Source of the DNA: Malaciobacter marinus
Lineage (GTDB): Bacteria; Campylobacterota; Campylobacteria; Campylobacterales; Arcobacteraceae
NCBI RefSeq assembly: GCF_003544855.1
Contig: NZ_CP032101.1
Location: 1,302,001-1,366,000, forward strand
DNA: 64,000 nt
Direction: 5' to 3'
In this document: positions 51,494 to 60,308 of the stretch, piece after piece
Position numbering within the stretch: the stretch's first letter is position 1
Layout: the number at the start of each line of letters is the position of its first letter
Program-made: the position numbers and the translations under genes
The notes under the pieces: generated by a model
Seen by the model: only the letters and a program-made list of their open reading frames with translations
Told to the model about the DNA's origin: nothing
Database searches by the model: none

Positions 51494-52525
51494 ATGCACG
51501 TAGGTTTTATTATTGAACATTGGGATAATATTGAACCTTTAAAAAGTTCTACGTTACTAATCATAAAAGAGTGCCTCAAAAGAGGTCATAAGGTTTCAGT
51601 GCTTTATACAAATAATTTAACAGTAAGAAATAATATAGTTCATGGTTTTATACAAACAATCATAGATATACCAAAGATACCAGAAAATATTGTCTCTTTT
51701 TATAAAAAAGTTGAATTTGAAAAAAAGCTAACAGCTTTGCATGCTTTTGATTGTATTATGTTAAGAAAAGACCCACCTATTAATCCATTGGTTTTAAATT
51801 TTTTAGATGCAATTAAAGATGAGACAGTTATTATAAATGATGTAGATGGTATAAGAAAAGCAAATAATAAATTATATACAACAACTTTTCATGATCCAAA
51901 TAATACTTTTTTACCAGTAACTCATGTTTCTGGAAGTAAAAAATATATAAATAAAATCATTGAAGAATCACCTGATGAAAAGTTTATTTTAAAACCATTA
52001 GATGGTTCAGGTGGAAGAGGTGTGATTGTATTAGAAAAAAATGCAAAGTCAAATATAAATTCATTATTAGACTTTTATATAGATAAATCAGGTGACAAAT
52101 ATGTTATTTTACAAGAGTATATAAAAGGAGCTGAAAATGGTGATGTTCGAGTTTTGATGCTAAATGGAAAATTTATTGGAGCATATAATAGAAAACCAGC
52201 CGATGGAGAAATAAGAGCTAATATACAAGCTGGAGGAAGTGCGCATAAATATGAGCTAACAGATAGTCAAAAAAAAGTTTGTAGAAAAGTTGGAACAAGC
52301 TTACTTGCAGATGGACTGTTTTTTGTAGGCTTAGATATGATTGGGGATAAGATATTAGAAGTAAATGTTTTAAATCCTGGAGGAATAACAAATATTAATA
52401 AACTAAATAAATTAAAACTACATCAAAATGTAGTTGACTTTTTAGAAGAAAAAGTTGATGAAAAAATTGAGAAGAGGGCAGAATTAGAGTATTTACTTAA
52501 GAGACTTAATGAATTAAGAGAGTAA
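51494..52525 (+). CDS. gshB: ATP-grasp ligase of the glutathione synthetase (GshB) type
   Basis: Start taken at ATG 51494 (MHVGFIIEHWDNIEP), with AAGAGG 6 bases upstream. 343 residues. Motifs follow GshB: IMLRKDPPINPLVLNFLDAI near 96 (RxDPP), NDVDGIRKANNKLY near 126, the ATP-binding KPLDGSGGRGVIVLE near 170, EYIKGAENGDVRVLMLNG near 210, ANIQAGGSAHKYELT near 240 and the E-x-N metal site KILEVNVLNPGGI near 288. It would add glycine to gamma-glutamylcysteine; no gshA is in the window. Followed 6 bases later by a small helical protein. Confidence 0.82.
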   Translation: MHVGFIIEHWDNIEPLKSSTLLIIKECLKRGHKVSVLYTNNLTVRNNIVHGFIQTIIDIPKIPENIVSFYKKVEFEKKLTALHAFDCIMLRKDPPINPLVLNFLDAIKDETVIINDVDGIRKANNKLYTTTFHDPNNTFLPVTHVSGSKKYINKIIEESPDEKFILKPLDGSGGRGVIVLEKNAKSNINSLLDFYIDKSGDKYVILQEYIKGAENGDVRVLMLNGKFIGAYNRKPADGEIRANIQAGGSAHKYELTDSQKKVCRKVGTSLLADGLFFVGLDMIGDKILEVNVLNPGGITNINKLNKLKLHQNVVDFLEEKVDEKIEKRAELEYLLKRLNELRE

Positions 52526-52531
52526 TTTATT

Positions 52532-52747
52532 ATGAATGCACAAGATACTCAAAAATTTATTGAAATAGCTTCTGGTGTTGCAGAAGTTATAAAATCAATA
52601 AAAAATGAAAGAAACTATGAAAAAGCAGCACAAATATTAATTGAAAAAGATATCTCAATTTCTGAATTAGTTCGAAGGACATTAAGACTTTCAATTATAG
52701 ATTTAGCAAAATTAAGTGATATTGTAATAAACCTTAGAAAAAAGTAA
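52532..52747 (+). CDS. Small uncharacterised helical protein, 71 aa
   Basis: 71 residues, predicted all helical, no Cys: MNAQDTQKFIEIASGVAEVI and later ISELVRRTLRLSIIDLAKLS. No known motif is recognised. It lies 6 bases after the gshB-like gene and is ended by a good terminator, so it is the last gene of that transcript. Confidence 0.6.
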   Translation: MNAQDTQKFIEIASGVAEVIKSIKNERNYEKAAQILIEKDISISELVRRTLRLSIIDLAKLSDIVINLRKK

Positions 52748-52768
52748 GATTTTAAATCTTACTTTTTT
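52742..52768. terminator. Intrinsic terminator shared by convergent small genes
   Basis: AAGTAAGATTT (52742-52752) and its exact complement (52754-52764) form an 11-bp stem followed by TTTT on the plus strand and T-rich sequence on the minus strand. It contains the stop codons of both flanking genes. Confidence 0.75.
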
Positions 52769-52938
52769 ACACAAATAGTTCTTAGTTCATATTTTCCTGT
52801 TCTATAATTTAATACTTTCTCTTTTTTATATCCATAACCTTTTTTTATGCAATCGTCTTTTTTAAATTTTGATATATCTTGACTACAACCTACAAAAATA
52901 AATAAACTCATTAAAAATAACAAAACTGTAGTTTTCAT
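52759..52938 (-). CDS. Small putative lipoprotein, 59 aa
   Basis: Start taken at ATG 52938-52936 (MKTTVLLFLMSLFIFVGCSQ), which has a perfect AAGGAGG ribosome-binding site 6 bases upstream; a longer frame to 52983 is unlikely. The N-terminus is a lipoprotein signal peptide with VGC as lipobox end, then CSQDISKFKKDDCIKKGYGY and two further Cys. Substrate for Lgt. Function unknown. It converges on the 71-aa gene. Confidence 0.72.
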   Translation of the reverse strand: MKTTVLLFLMSLFIFVGCSQDISKFKKDDCIKKGYGYKKEKVLNYRTGKYELRTICVKK

Positions 52939-53010
52939 TACAGCCTCCTTGTATAGTCTAATTTTACTATTATAAGGTAGCATGAAAGTGTCAATAATAA
53001 ATAAATAATT

Positions 53011-54225
53011 TTAAAGTGGAATATTAATTGTAAATATAAGTCCTTTATTACTATTTTTCGCAAACATTGTTCCATTTAAACTTTTTTCAATTATAAGTTT
53101 AGACATAAAAAGACCAAGTCCTGTTCCATTACTTTGATGTTTTGTTGTAAAATAAGGTTCAAATATTTTATCTAAAGTATTTTCATCAACTCCTCTTGCA
53201 TTGTCACTAAATGTAACTTGTGCAAATTCTTGTGACTCAATAGTGACTTGCTTGATACTTATGATTATCTCTTTATTTTCAATATTTTTTTTATTAAATG
53301 CATGTGCAGAATTTTGTAAAAAGTTAATAATAACTTGAGAAAATTCATTTGATACGCCAAAAACTTCTAAATCAATATACTCTTTTTTTATATTGATATT
53401 TTCCTTTTGAATAAGTTTTCTTGTTATATTTAAACTTTCATCAATTGAATTTTTTAAATTAAATTTTTCTTTTTCTTTGTTTGGATTAAAAAAATTCGAA
53501 AAATCATCTATAGTTTGAGACATATTTGAAATAATCTCTTTGCTATCTTTGTAGTATTTTTCAAGTTCATCAAACTCTTGATTAGAAGCAGATTTTTTTA
53601 CATTAAATAGAGCAAGATTTAATTCAGTTAAAGGTTGTCTCCACTGATGAGCAATATTTGCTAGCATTTGTCCTAAACTCGCCATTCTTGATTGCCAAAA
53701 AAGAATTTTTTGCTTTTGTTTATTTTTTTCAATTTCGTTTTTTACTCTTTGTTCTAATGTTTGATTTAGTTCTTTTAATTGTTTTGTTTGTTCTTGAACT
53801 CTCATCTCCAAAGTTTTATTTAAAAGTTTTAACTCTTTATCTTTTTTTTCTAAGTTTTTCTTTAATTCAACTTCTTGTGTTACATCATAACGAATTGCAA
53901 TAAACTCTTTGATATTTCCATCTTTATCAAGAATAGGAGTGATAGTAGTATTTAAGTAAACACTTCTTCCTTCTTTGGTTAAGTTTTTAACTGTAGATTT
54001 ATAAGTTTTTTTATTAAATTTTATTGTTTCCCAAAGGTTTTTAAAGTGTTCACTAGGAATATCAGGGTGTCTTACAATATTGTGATTTTTCCCTAATAAT
54101 TCCTTTTTTGAGTAGCCAAATATATTACAAAACTCATCATTTACAAAAGTAATTATTCCATCAATATCTGTTTTTGATACAATATTACTATTTTCTATTG
54201 CTTCTTGATAAGTATTTTTAGGCAT
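53011..54225 (-). CDS. PAS sensor histidine kinase
   Basis: 404 residues, no membrane segment. An Aer-like PAS (about 8-118) has KNHNIVRHPDIPSEHFKNL; then a coiled coil (about 120-180; LNQTLEQRVKNEIEKNKQ) and the kinase core with H-box QMLANIAHQWRQPLTEL near 192, N-box FLQNSAHAFN, VTFSDNARGVDENT and QSNGTGLGLFMSK. It begins 1 base after the stop of hemB on the same strand, so it is co-expressed with a haem-pathway enzyme. No regulator gene is adjacent. Confidence 0.88.
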   Translation of the reverse strand: MPKNTYQEAIENSNIVSKTDIDGIITFVNDEFCNIFGYSKKELLGKNHNIVRHPDIPSEHFKNLWETIKFNKKTYKSTVKNLTKEGRSVYLNTTITPILDKDGNIKEFIAIRYDVTQEVELKKNLEKKDKELKLLNKTLEMRVQEQTKQLKELNQTLEQRVKNEIEKNKQKQKILFWQSRMASLGQMLANIAHQWRQPLTELNLALFNVKKSASNQEFDELEKYYKDSKEIISNMSQTIDDFSNFFNPNKEKEKFNLKNSIDESLNITRKLIQKENINIKKEYIDLEVFGVSNEFSQVIINFLQNSAHAFNKKNIENKEIIISIKQVTIESQEFAQVTFSDNARGVDENTLDKIFEPYFTTKHQSNGTGLGLFMSKLIIEKSLNGTMFAKNSNKGLIFTINIPL

Positions 54226-54226
54226 T

Positions 54227-55201
54227 TTAATTCTTATTTAAAAATTCACAAGCCTCTTTTGCATGATAAGTAATTATCATATTAGCACCTGCTCTTTTAA
54301 AGCCTATTAATGTTTCAATCATTACTTTTTCATAATCAACTAGACCAGCATTTCCCGCATGCTTAAGCATAGCGTACTCTCCACTTACATTATATGCGCA
54401 AAGTGGAAGGTTTGAGCTATTTCTTATATCTCTTATTACATCCATAAAAGCAAGAGCTGGTTTAACCATTAAAATATCTGCACCTTGTTTTTCATCTTCA
54501 AGTGATTCCTCAATAGCTTCTAATCTATTTGCAGAGTTCATTTGATATGTTCTTCTATCTCCAAAAGAAGGAGTTGATTCAGCAACATCTCTAAAAGGTC
54601 CATAGTATGCACTTGCAAATTTAGTTGAATATGCCATTATTGGAAGATTTTCAAAACCATTTGAGTCTAATGTTGTTCTTAAAACTTCAATAATACCATC
54701 CATCATACCACTTGGCGCAATCATATCTGCACCTGCTTTTGCATGAACTAAAGCTTGTTGTGCAGAAAGTTCTAATGTTTTATCATTATCAACTGTTTTT
54801 GTTTTTGGATCAAGTATTCCACAATGTCCATGATCAGTGTATTCACAAAAGCATAAATCAGTAGCAATGAACATATCTGGAACTTTTTGTTTAATAGCTT
54901 TGATTGTTCTTGCAATAATACTCTCTTCACAAAGACATTCGCTTCCTACTGAGTCTTTAACATCAGGAATACCAAATAACATAATTGATTTTAATCCAAT
55001 AGAATAGATATACTCACACTCTTTAATTATTTCATCAATACTCATTTGAAATACACCTGGCATTGATTCAACTTCTTTTTTTATATTTGAACCCTCTTTT
55101 ACAAAAAGGGGATACATAAAGTCATTTTTAGAAAGTGTTGTTTCTTGTAGCATATTTCTTAAATTTTCATTTATTCTTGTTCTTCTAAATCTTTTAAACA
55201 T
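54227..55201 (-). CDS. hemB: Porphobilinogen synthase (delta-aminolevulinate dehydratase)
   Basis: 324 residues. It condenses two 5-aminolevulinate molecules to porphobilinogen. N-terminal RFRRTRINENLRNMLQET, the metal-binding segment CFCEYTDHGHCGILDPKTKT near 118, and active-site lysine regions PIMAYSTKFASAYYGPFRDV near 193 and DILMVKPALAFMDVIRDI near 245. The cysteines of the segment near 118 indicate the zinc-binding type. Divergent from ribA; a histidine kinase gene follows directly. Confidence 0.95.
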   Translation of the reverse strand: MFKRFRRTRINENLRNMLQETTLSKNDFMYPLFVKEGSNIKKEVESMPGVFQMSIDEIIKECEYIYSIGLKSIMLFGIPDVKDSVGSECLCEESIIARTIKAIKQKVPDMFIATDLCFCEYTDHGHCGILDPKTKTVDNDKTLELSAQQALVHAKAGADMIAPSGMMDGIIEVLRTTLDSNGFENLPIMAYSTKFASAYYGPFRDVAESTPSFGDRRTYQMNSANRLEAIEESLEDEKQGADILMVKPALAFMDVIRDIRNSSNLPLCAYNVSGEYAMLKHAGNAGLVDYEKVMIETLIGFKRAGANMIITYHAKEACEFLNKN

Positions 55202-55322
55202 TTTGTACCTTTAATTTTACCAAAATAAAAAAGAATTTAAATTATTTTTTACAAAAGGTTCTTTTTTAATTTGGTATTTGTTATAATTTTGGTTATTTTA
55301 TCACTATAAGGTTTAAAGGCGA

Positions 55323-55898
55323 ATGAATATACAACAATCAAATATTGCTAACCTACCTACAAAATATGGAAAATTTAGAATAAAAGCTTATAAAGATAAT
55401 AATCAAGAGCATTTAGCCATTATGTCATTAGATTTTGAACAAATAGAAGTTCCTTATGTAAGAATTCATTCTGAATGTCTTACAGGCGATACATTAGGAA
55501 GTTTAAAATGTGATTGTCAAAATCAGCTTGAATTGGCACTAAAGTTCATATCAAAAGAGGGTGGTTTGATAATATATCACCGGCAAGAAGGAAGAAATAT
55601 AGGTTTATTAAATAAGGTTAATGCCTATGCTTTGCAAGATCAAGGAAGAAATACTATTGAAGCAAACTTGGAACTTGGATTTAAAGAAGATGAAAGAGAT
55701 TATAAAGTTATAAAATATATTTTTGATGATTTAAAGATAAACAAATTAAAATTAATTACAAATAATCCTAAAAAAATCGATTATGTAAAATCTTTAAATG
55801 TTGAATTAATAGAAAGAATTCCTTCAATTACAAAAGTAAATAAGTATAATAAATACTATTTAAATACAAAAAAAGATAAAATGGGGCACCTTTTATAA
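55323..55898 (+). CDS. ribA: GTP cyclohydrolase II
   Basis: 191 residues. First committed step of riboflavin synthesis from GTP. Zinc cysteines and loop in ECLTGDTLGSLKCDCQNQLE near 49-68, the nucleophile region YHRQEGRNIGLLNKV near 88, and the C-terminal LITNNPKKIDYVKSL near 147. All catalytic residues seem present, in contrast to the RibA-like half of the ribBA gene at 61.3 kb. Divergent from hemB and 1 base before rsmG. RBS AAAGGCG lies just ahead of the ATG. Confidence 0.93.
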   Translation: MNIQQSNIANLPTKYGKFRIKAYKDNNQEHLAIMSLDFEQIEVPYVRIHSECLTGDTLGSLKCDCQNQLELALKFISKEGGLIIYHRQEGRNIGLLNKVNAYALQDQGRNTIEANLELGFKEDERDYKVIKYIFDDLKINKLKLITNNPKKIDYVKSLNVELIERIPSITKVNKYNKYYLNTKKDKMGHLL

Positions 55899-55899
55899 G

Positions 55900-56484
55900 A
55901 TGAATAATTTAAAAAATAGTTTAAAAAGTAATAATTTAGAATTTGATGATAAGTTTTATGAAAGATGCAATGAGTTTATTAAACTTCTTCAAAAGTGGGG
56001 TAAGGTCCATAATCTTAGTGGAAGTTTACATGAAAATGATATAATCGAAAATATAGTTGATTCTGTATATCCTTTATCTTTTATTAATAATTTTGAAAGT
56101 TTTGCTGATATTGGGACTGGGGCAGGGTATCCTGGTCTTTTACTTGCAATTTCAAAACCAAATATCAAATGTTACTTAATAGAACCAAGGATAAAAAGAG
56201 TTGCTTTTTTAAATTTTGTTAAAAATAGTTTAGGTTTACAAAATGTTGAAGTTATTTGTAAAAGAGTAGAAGAAGTAAAAGATATTAAAGTTGATTTAAT
56301 AACATCTAGAGCTGTAACTAATACAAGTTTATTGTTAGATTTAACAATAAATATCTCTAAAGATAATTGTAGTTTTCTTTTTTATAAAGGTAGCATGTTA
56401 GAAGATGAGATAAAAAAAGCAAAATTAGATAATTGTACAATAATAAGTAGAAAAGAAAGAAATTATTTGTATTTGCAAAAATAA
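55900..56484 (+). CDS. rsmG: 16S rRNA m7G527 methyltransferase RsmG
   Basis: 194 residues. It methylates G527 of 16S rRNA. Motifs: LLQKWGKVHNLSGSLHEND near 29, ENIVDSVYPL near 50 and the SAM loop FADIGTGAGYPGLLLAI near 68, then EPRIKRVAFLNFV and ITSRAVTN. It follows ribA by 1 base and precedes two small genes of the same direction. Confidence 0.93.
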   Translation: MNNLKNSLKSNNLEFDDKFYERCNEFIKLLQKWGKVHNLSGSLHENDIIENIVDSVYPLSFINNFESFADIGTGAGYPGLLLAISKPNIKCYLIEPRIKRVAFLNFVKNSLGLQNVEVICKRVEEVKDIKVDLITSRAVTNTSLLLDLTINISKDNCSFLFYKGSMLEDEIKKAKLDNCTIISRKERNYLYLQK

Positions 56485-56504
56485 TTAATATATGAAGGTA
56501 AATA

Positions 56505-56723
56505 ATGATATTTAAAATATTAGCAGTTGTAATAGTTTTATTTTTAGTTTATATAATCTTTTTTAAAAAAGATAGAGAAGGTGTTATAAAAACTAACAAA
56601 AAAAAAGAAAATATTGAAGATGTTATGGTTGAGTGCCCAAGTTGTGGAACTTATGTTTCTAAAAAAGAGGGTATTTTAAGTAATGGAAAATATTTTTGTT
56701 CAAAAGAGTGCTTAAATAGTTAA
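56505..56723 (+). CDS. Small membrane-anchored zinc-ribbon protein (PP0621-like)
   Basis: 72 residues. One N-terminal membrane helix (ILAVVIVLFLVYIIFF) then a short linker and a Cys4 ribbon: VECPSCGTYVSKKE and GKYFCSKECLN. Proteins of this plan are annotated PP0621 family; role unknown. It is 20 bases after rsmG in the same run. Confidence 0.7.
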   Translation: MIFKILAVVIVLFLVYIIFFKKDREGVIKTNKKKENIEDVMVECPSCGTYVSKKEGILSNGKYFCSKECLNS

Positions 56724-56733
56724 GGAAAATATA

Positions 56734-57105
56734 ATGATATTAATAGGCGATAAAAATATCCCATATGAAACATTGACAAAAGTTTCTACAATCGAAGAAT
56801 TAGCGAAAACTAAAGCAAATACAATGGTAGTTTTTGAATATATACAAAGTTTAGTTGATTATTGTTTTAAAAATAATTTATCATATGGTGTTATTATAAA
56901 AGATTTAAAAGAAGCTATTTATTCAAATGCCTTAGAAGCAAAATATATAATTTGTGATAAACAATTAGCTCAAAGTATTCAAAATACAGCAGATAATTAT
57001 ATGTTTGATTCAAAAGTTTTAGCAATAATTGAATCAAATGAAGAGTTTGAAGATATAACAAAACAACAAATTGATGGGGTTATTTATAATTATTTATTAA
57101 AATAA
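56734..57105 (+). CDS. Uncharacterised protein, 123 aa
   Basis: 123 residues, no membrane segment. It begins MILIGDKNIPYETLTKVSTI; alternating strands and helices (TMVVFEYIQSLVDYCFKNN, YGVIIKDLKEAIYSNAL, AKYIICDKQLAQSIQNTAD) suggest a Rossmann-like or PIN-like small fold. I recall similar short unnamed proteins beside housekeeping genes in Campylobacterota but no function. 10 bases after the zinc-ribbon gene. Confidence 0.65.
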   Translation: MILIGDKNIPYETLTKVSTIEELAKTKANTMVVFEYIQSLVDYCFKNNLSYGVIIKDLKEAIYSNALEAKYIICDKQLAQSIQNTADNYMFDSKVLAIIESNEEFEDITKQQIDGVIYNYLLK

Positions 57106-57215
57106 ATAATCATTAAATTGAAAAAAATATTACTTCATTAATTTACTTAAGAATAAGTCAGCTTTAGATAAAATATCTACTTTTTAGAAATAAATATATT
57201 AAAGATAGGACTATT

Positions 57216-57365
57216 GTGAAAGAGATATTAGATATTATTGTTTTATTGTTATTTGTATTTATGTTAGCAATGTTTATAATAGGCTTCAATAAACAACAAA
57301 TCAAAAAACACAAAAATAAACTCGAGGAAAAAGAGAAAAGAAAGAAGGACAAGATAGATGAATAA
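57216..57365 (+). CDS. Small single-pass membrane protein overlapping glyS, 49 aa
   Basis: Start is GTG at 57216, with AGATAGGA 5 bases upstream; 49 codons. The product has a membrane helix (ILDIIVLLLFVFMLAMFIIG) and then a very basic/acidic charged tail (KKHKNKLEEKEKRKKDKIDE). The stop overlaps the glyS start by 8 bases, so its translation may be coupled to glyS. No homologue is recognised. Confidence 0.6.
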   Translation: MKEILDIIVLLLFVFMLAMFIIGFNKQQIKKHKNKLEEKEKRKKDKIDE

Positions 57366-59373
57366 ACCATTATTGATTGAGATTGGTGTTGAAGAATTAC
57401 CAGCAATTCCATTTTTAAAAGAGTTAGCAAACATTGAAAAAAAATGGAGTGATATATTAGAAAAAAACAAATTATTATGTGGTTTTGATTTCTTTTATAC
57501 ACCAAGAAGATTGGTTTTATGGCACAGAGAGTTTCCTGTTTCTCAAGCTAATAGCGTGGTAGAACAGTTTGGTGCACCTATTAAAATTGCTTATAAAGAT
57601 AATAAACCAACAAATGCAGCAATTGGCTTTGCTAAAAAGTGTGGTGTAGAAGTTGAAGATTTAGAGCAAATTGATAAAGGAAAAGGACCTGTTTTATATT
57701 TCAAACAAGAAGTAATAGGAAAGCAAAGCACTACTTTATTAAATGAAATGGTAAATGAATTTATTAACTCTTTAAATTTTGGTAAATCAATGAGATGGGG
57801 AAGTAGAACTGATAGTTTTATTAGACCTATTAGAAGCTTATCTATTCTTTTAGAAAATGAAATAGTTGAAGCAGAGTTATTTGGAGTAAAATCATCTAAT
57901 TTTTCATTTGCCCATAGAATGGTTTCATATGAGCCATTTACATATGATTTTGCAGGAGATTATTTTTGTAAATTAGATAAAAATGGAGTTATTTTATATC
58001 CAGATGAAAGAAGAAAAATAATTTTAGAGCAAATGAAAGAGATAGAAGTTTCAAATGATGTGAAAATTGATATTGATGCAGATTTATTAGAAGAAATTGT
58101 TGCAATTACTGAATATCCCACAGCACTTATTGGAAAATTCGATAAAGAGTTTTTAGAACTGCCTGAAGAAGTTATTGTTACATCTATGAAAGAACATCAA
58201 AGATATTTTGCAGTTTATAAAAATGGAGAATTATCAAATAATTTCATTGTAGTATCAAACTCAAAAACAGATGATTTTAGTGCAATTATTGCTGGAAATG
58301 AAAAAGTATTAAGACCAAGATTATCGGATGCTATGTTTTTTTATAAAAATGATATTTCAAATGGTTTAAATAATGAGGGATTGAAAAATCTTGTTTTTGT
58401 TGAAGGTCTTGGATCTATGTATCAAAAATGCGAAAGAGAAGCAAAAATAGCTTCATATCTTGCAAATAAATTTGATGAAACAAATAAAGAACTACTTCAA
58501 AAAGCAGTTATGTTAAGCAAAGCTGATTTAATGTCTGAAATGGTTTATGAATTTACAGAATTACAGGGACTAATGGGATATTATTATACAAAAATTGCAA
58601 ATGAAGATGATTTAGTTTGTATGGCATTAAAAGAGCAATATTTGCCAGATGGAGAAGACTCAAACCTGCCATCAAGTAAATTTTCTGCAATTGTTGCATT
58701 ATCATACAAGCTTGATAACTTAATGGGCCTATTTAGCGTAGGTAAAATTCCAACTGGTTCAAAAGACCCATTTGGATTAAGACGTGCAGCTGCTGGTATA
58801 GTAAAAATTGCAATGGAACATAAACTAGCAATAAATTTAGATGAAATTATAACAGATTTATCAAGTAGTTATAAAGGCTTAGATAAATCACAACTTTTAG
58901 ATTTTTTTAACGAAAGATTATTTAAAATTTTTGAAGTAAATCCATCTGTTTTAAAAGCTGTTTTAGGAAGTGGTGAAAAAAATGTGTATGAAATATCTTT
59001 AAAACTTTGTGCTTTAAATCCAATTGTTCAAAGTGATGATTTTAAAGAGATATCTACAACATTTAAAAGAGTTGCTAATATAATAAAAGATATGGATATA
59101 GACAAAACATTAGAAGTAAAAGATTCTTTATTAGAAGATAATGAAGAAAAAGAATTATATGAAGCATATAAAGCAGTAAGTTCAAAACAATTTGATGATT
59201 ATGAAATTCAATTGGATGAATTATTTGGTTTAAAAACACAATTAGATAATTTCTTTGATAATGTATTTGTAAATCATGAAGATGAAGCTATAAAAACAAA
59301 TAGAAAAAACTTAATTGCTTTAGTATATCAAGCTTTTAAAAATATTGCTGATATTAAAGAGATTACTATATAA
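57358..59373 (+). CDS. glyS: Glycyl-tRNA synthetase beta subunit
   Basis: 671 residues, normal for the beta subunit of the alpha2beta2 bacterial enzyme that charges tRNA-Gly. Motifs: LLIEIGVEELPAIPF at the N-terminus, SMRWGSRTDSFIRPIRSLSI near 141, TSMKEHQRYFAVYKNG near 278 and the KLDNLMGLFSVGKIPTGSKD segment near 450 with the RRAAAGI that follows. glyQ is not in the window. A hairpin after the stop is the likely terminator. Confidence 0.95.
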   Translation: MNKPLLIEIGVEELPAIPFLKELANIEKKWSDILEKNKLLCGFDFFYTPRRLVLWHREFPVSQANSVVEQFGAPIKIAYKDNKPTNAAIGFAKKCGVEVEDLEQIDKGKGPVLYFKQEVIGKQSTTLLNEMVNEFINSLNFGKSMRWGSRTDSFIRPIRSLSILLENEIVEAELFGVKSSNFSFAHRMVSYEPFTYDFAGDYFCKLDKNGVILYPDERRKIILEQMKEIEVSNDVKIDIDADLLEEIVAITEYPTALIGKFDKEFLELPEEVIVTSMKEHQRYFAVYKNGELSNNFIVVSNSKTDDFSAIIAGNEKVLRPRLSDAMFFYKNDISNGLNNEGLKNLVFVEGLGSMYQKCEREAKIASYLANKFDETNKELLQKAVMLSKADLMSEMVYEFTELQGLMGYYYTKIANEDDLVCMALKEQYLPDGEDSNLPSSKFSAIVALSYKLDNLMGLFSVGKIPTGSKDPFGLRRAAAGIVKIAMEHKLAINLDEIITDLSSSYKGLDKSQLLDFFNERLFKIFEVNPSVLKAVLGSGEKNVYEISLKLCALNPIVQSDDFKEISTTFKRVANIIKDMDIDKTLEVKDSLLEDNEEKELYEAYKAVSSKQFDDYEIQLDELFGLKTQLDNFFDNVFVNHEDEAIKTNRKNLIALVYQAFKNIADIKEITI

Positions 59374-59383
59374 TCTAAATACA

Positions 59384-59412
59384 ATACAAATCTCCAAAAT
59401 GGGGATTTGTAT
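59384..59412 (+). terminator. Hairpin downstream of glyS
   Basis: ATACAAATCTCC (59384-59395) pairs with GGGGATTTGTAT (59401-59412; one G-T wobble) around a 5-base loop, 11 bases after the glyS stop. No T-run follows. Confidence 0.5.
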
Positions 59413-59488
59413 ACTCTACACTTAAAATTTTCAAAAAAGTATTTAAGAATAATTGATTCATTAAATAGAGAATAAGATTCTATTTATA

Positions 59489-60121
59489 CTATTCTGTAAT
59501 AAGTTTATAAACATCACTCTTTTCTATATTTAATTCATTTGCTATATCTTTTATTTTAATATTTGAATTAATATTATTTATACCTTTTGATTTTAAAGCT
59601 TTTAATGCATACTCTAAGTTTATATTTCCCATATCACTTAACTCTTGTAAAGTTTTTCTTCCTAATCTTTGAGGTGGTGGTTTAATAGCTATAACTTCAA
59701 CATTAGTATTGTTATTAGAAGATGTTTTTGTAATATTTTCACTCCAACTACTTTTAAAAGTTTCTCCTAAATCTAGAAATCCTTTAAAAGGTTGAATATG
59801 TGTTAATGTACCAATAACAAAAAATGCATTTAATATAAAAGCTATTAGAAACTCTTTTTTAGTAAAAGATATTTTTTTAGTAGAGTCTTTTAAATAATTA
59901 ACAATAGGTTTCCAGTTATAATAAATATGCAATATTCCAAAAAATAATAATGTAATCATGGAAGTATTATGTAATTCTTGATATTGTACTTTATCCAGAC
60001 CAAAAAGATGCCAGTCTAACCACCTTGAAACTCTACCATGAGGTGCAACAAATAAAATAATACCTGTATAACTCATTATTAAAAATGAAAAACCTAAACT
60101 TAATGATGTTATTTTTCTCAT
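59489..60121 (-). CDS. DUF4405-type membrane protein
   Basis: 210 residues. Three hydrophobic helices in the N-terminal half (ITSLSLGFSFLIMSYTGIIL; TSMITLLFFGILHIYYNW; FLIAFILNAFFVIGTLTHI) with His in LDWHLFGLD, ELHNTSMI and LHIYYN that could bind haem, as in cytochrome b561-like DUF4405 proteins. The C-terminal part, after a periplasmic or linker region, has LGRKTLQELSDMGNINLEYA and KDIANELNIEKSDVYKLI, a segment also found at the end of other DUF4405 members. Possibly a quinone/haem-linked electron carrier; partner unknown. Confidence 0.7.
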   Translation of the reverse strand: MRKITSLSLGFSFLIMSYTGIILFVAPHGRVSRWLDWHLFGLDKVQYQELHNTSMITLLFFGILHIYYNWKPIVNYLKDSTKKISFTKKEFLIAFILNAFFVIGTLTHIQPFKGFLDLGETFKSSWSENITKTSSNNNTNVEVIAIKPPPQRLGRKTLQELSDMGNINLEYALKALKSKGINNINSNIKIKDIANELNIEKSDVYKLITE

Positions 60122-60308
60122 GATTATAATCCTTATTATAAATCAATTCTTAGATAATAATTATATCACCTATTTACTAAATAGATATAATATATGCTTG
60201 GATATAAGATGAAATCCTTACTTATTTTACAATACTCTAAGGAGTGAAAAACTACACTATTATTATCATTTAAAGTTTATAAAACAAACAAATAAATAAA
60301 GGACTAAA

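Noticed and set aside
57164-57505. Minus-strand hydrophobic frames over the glyS start
   Set aside because: They are antisense to glyS and the small membrane gene and show no start signals.
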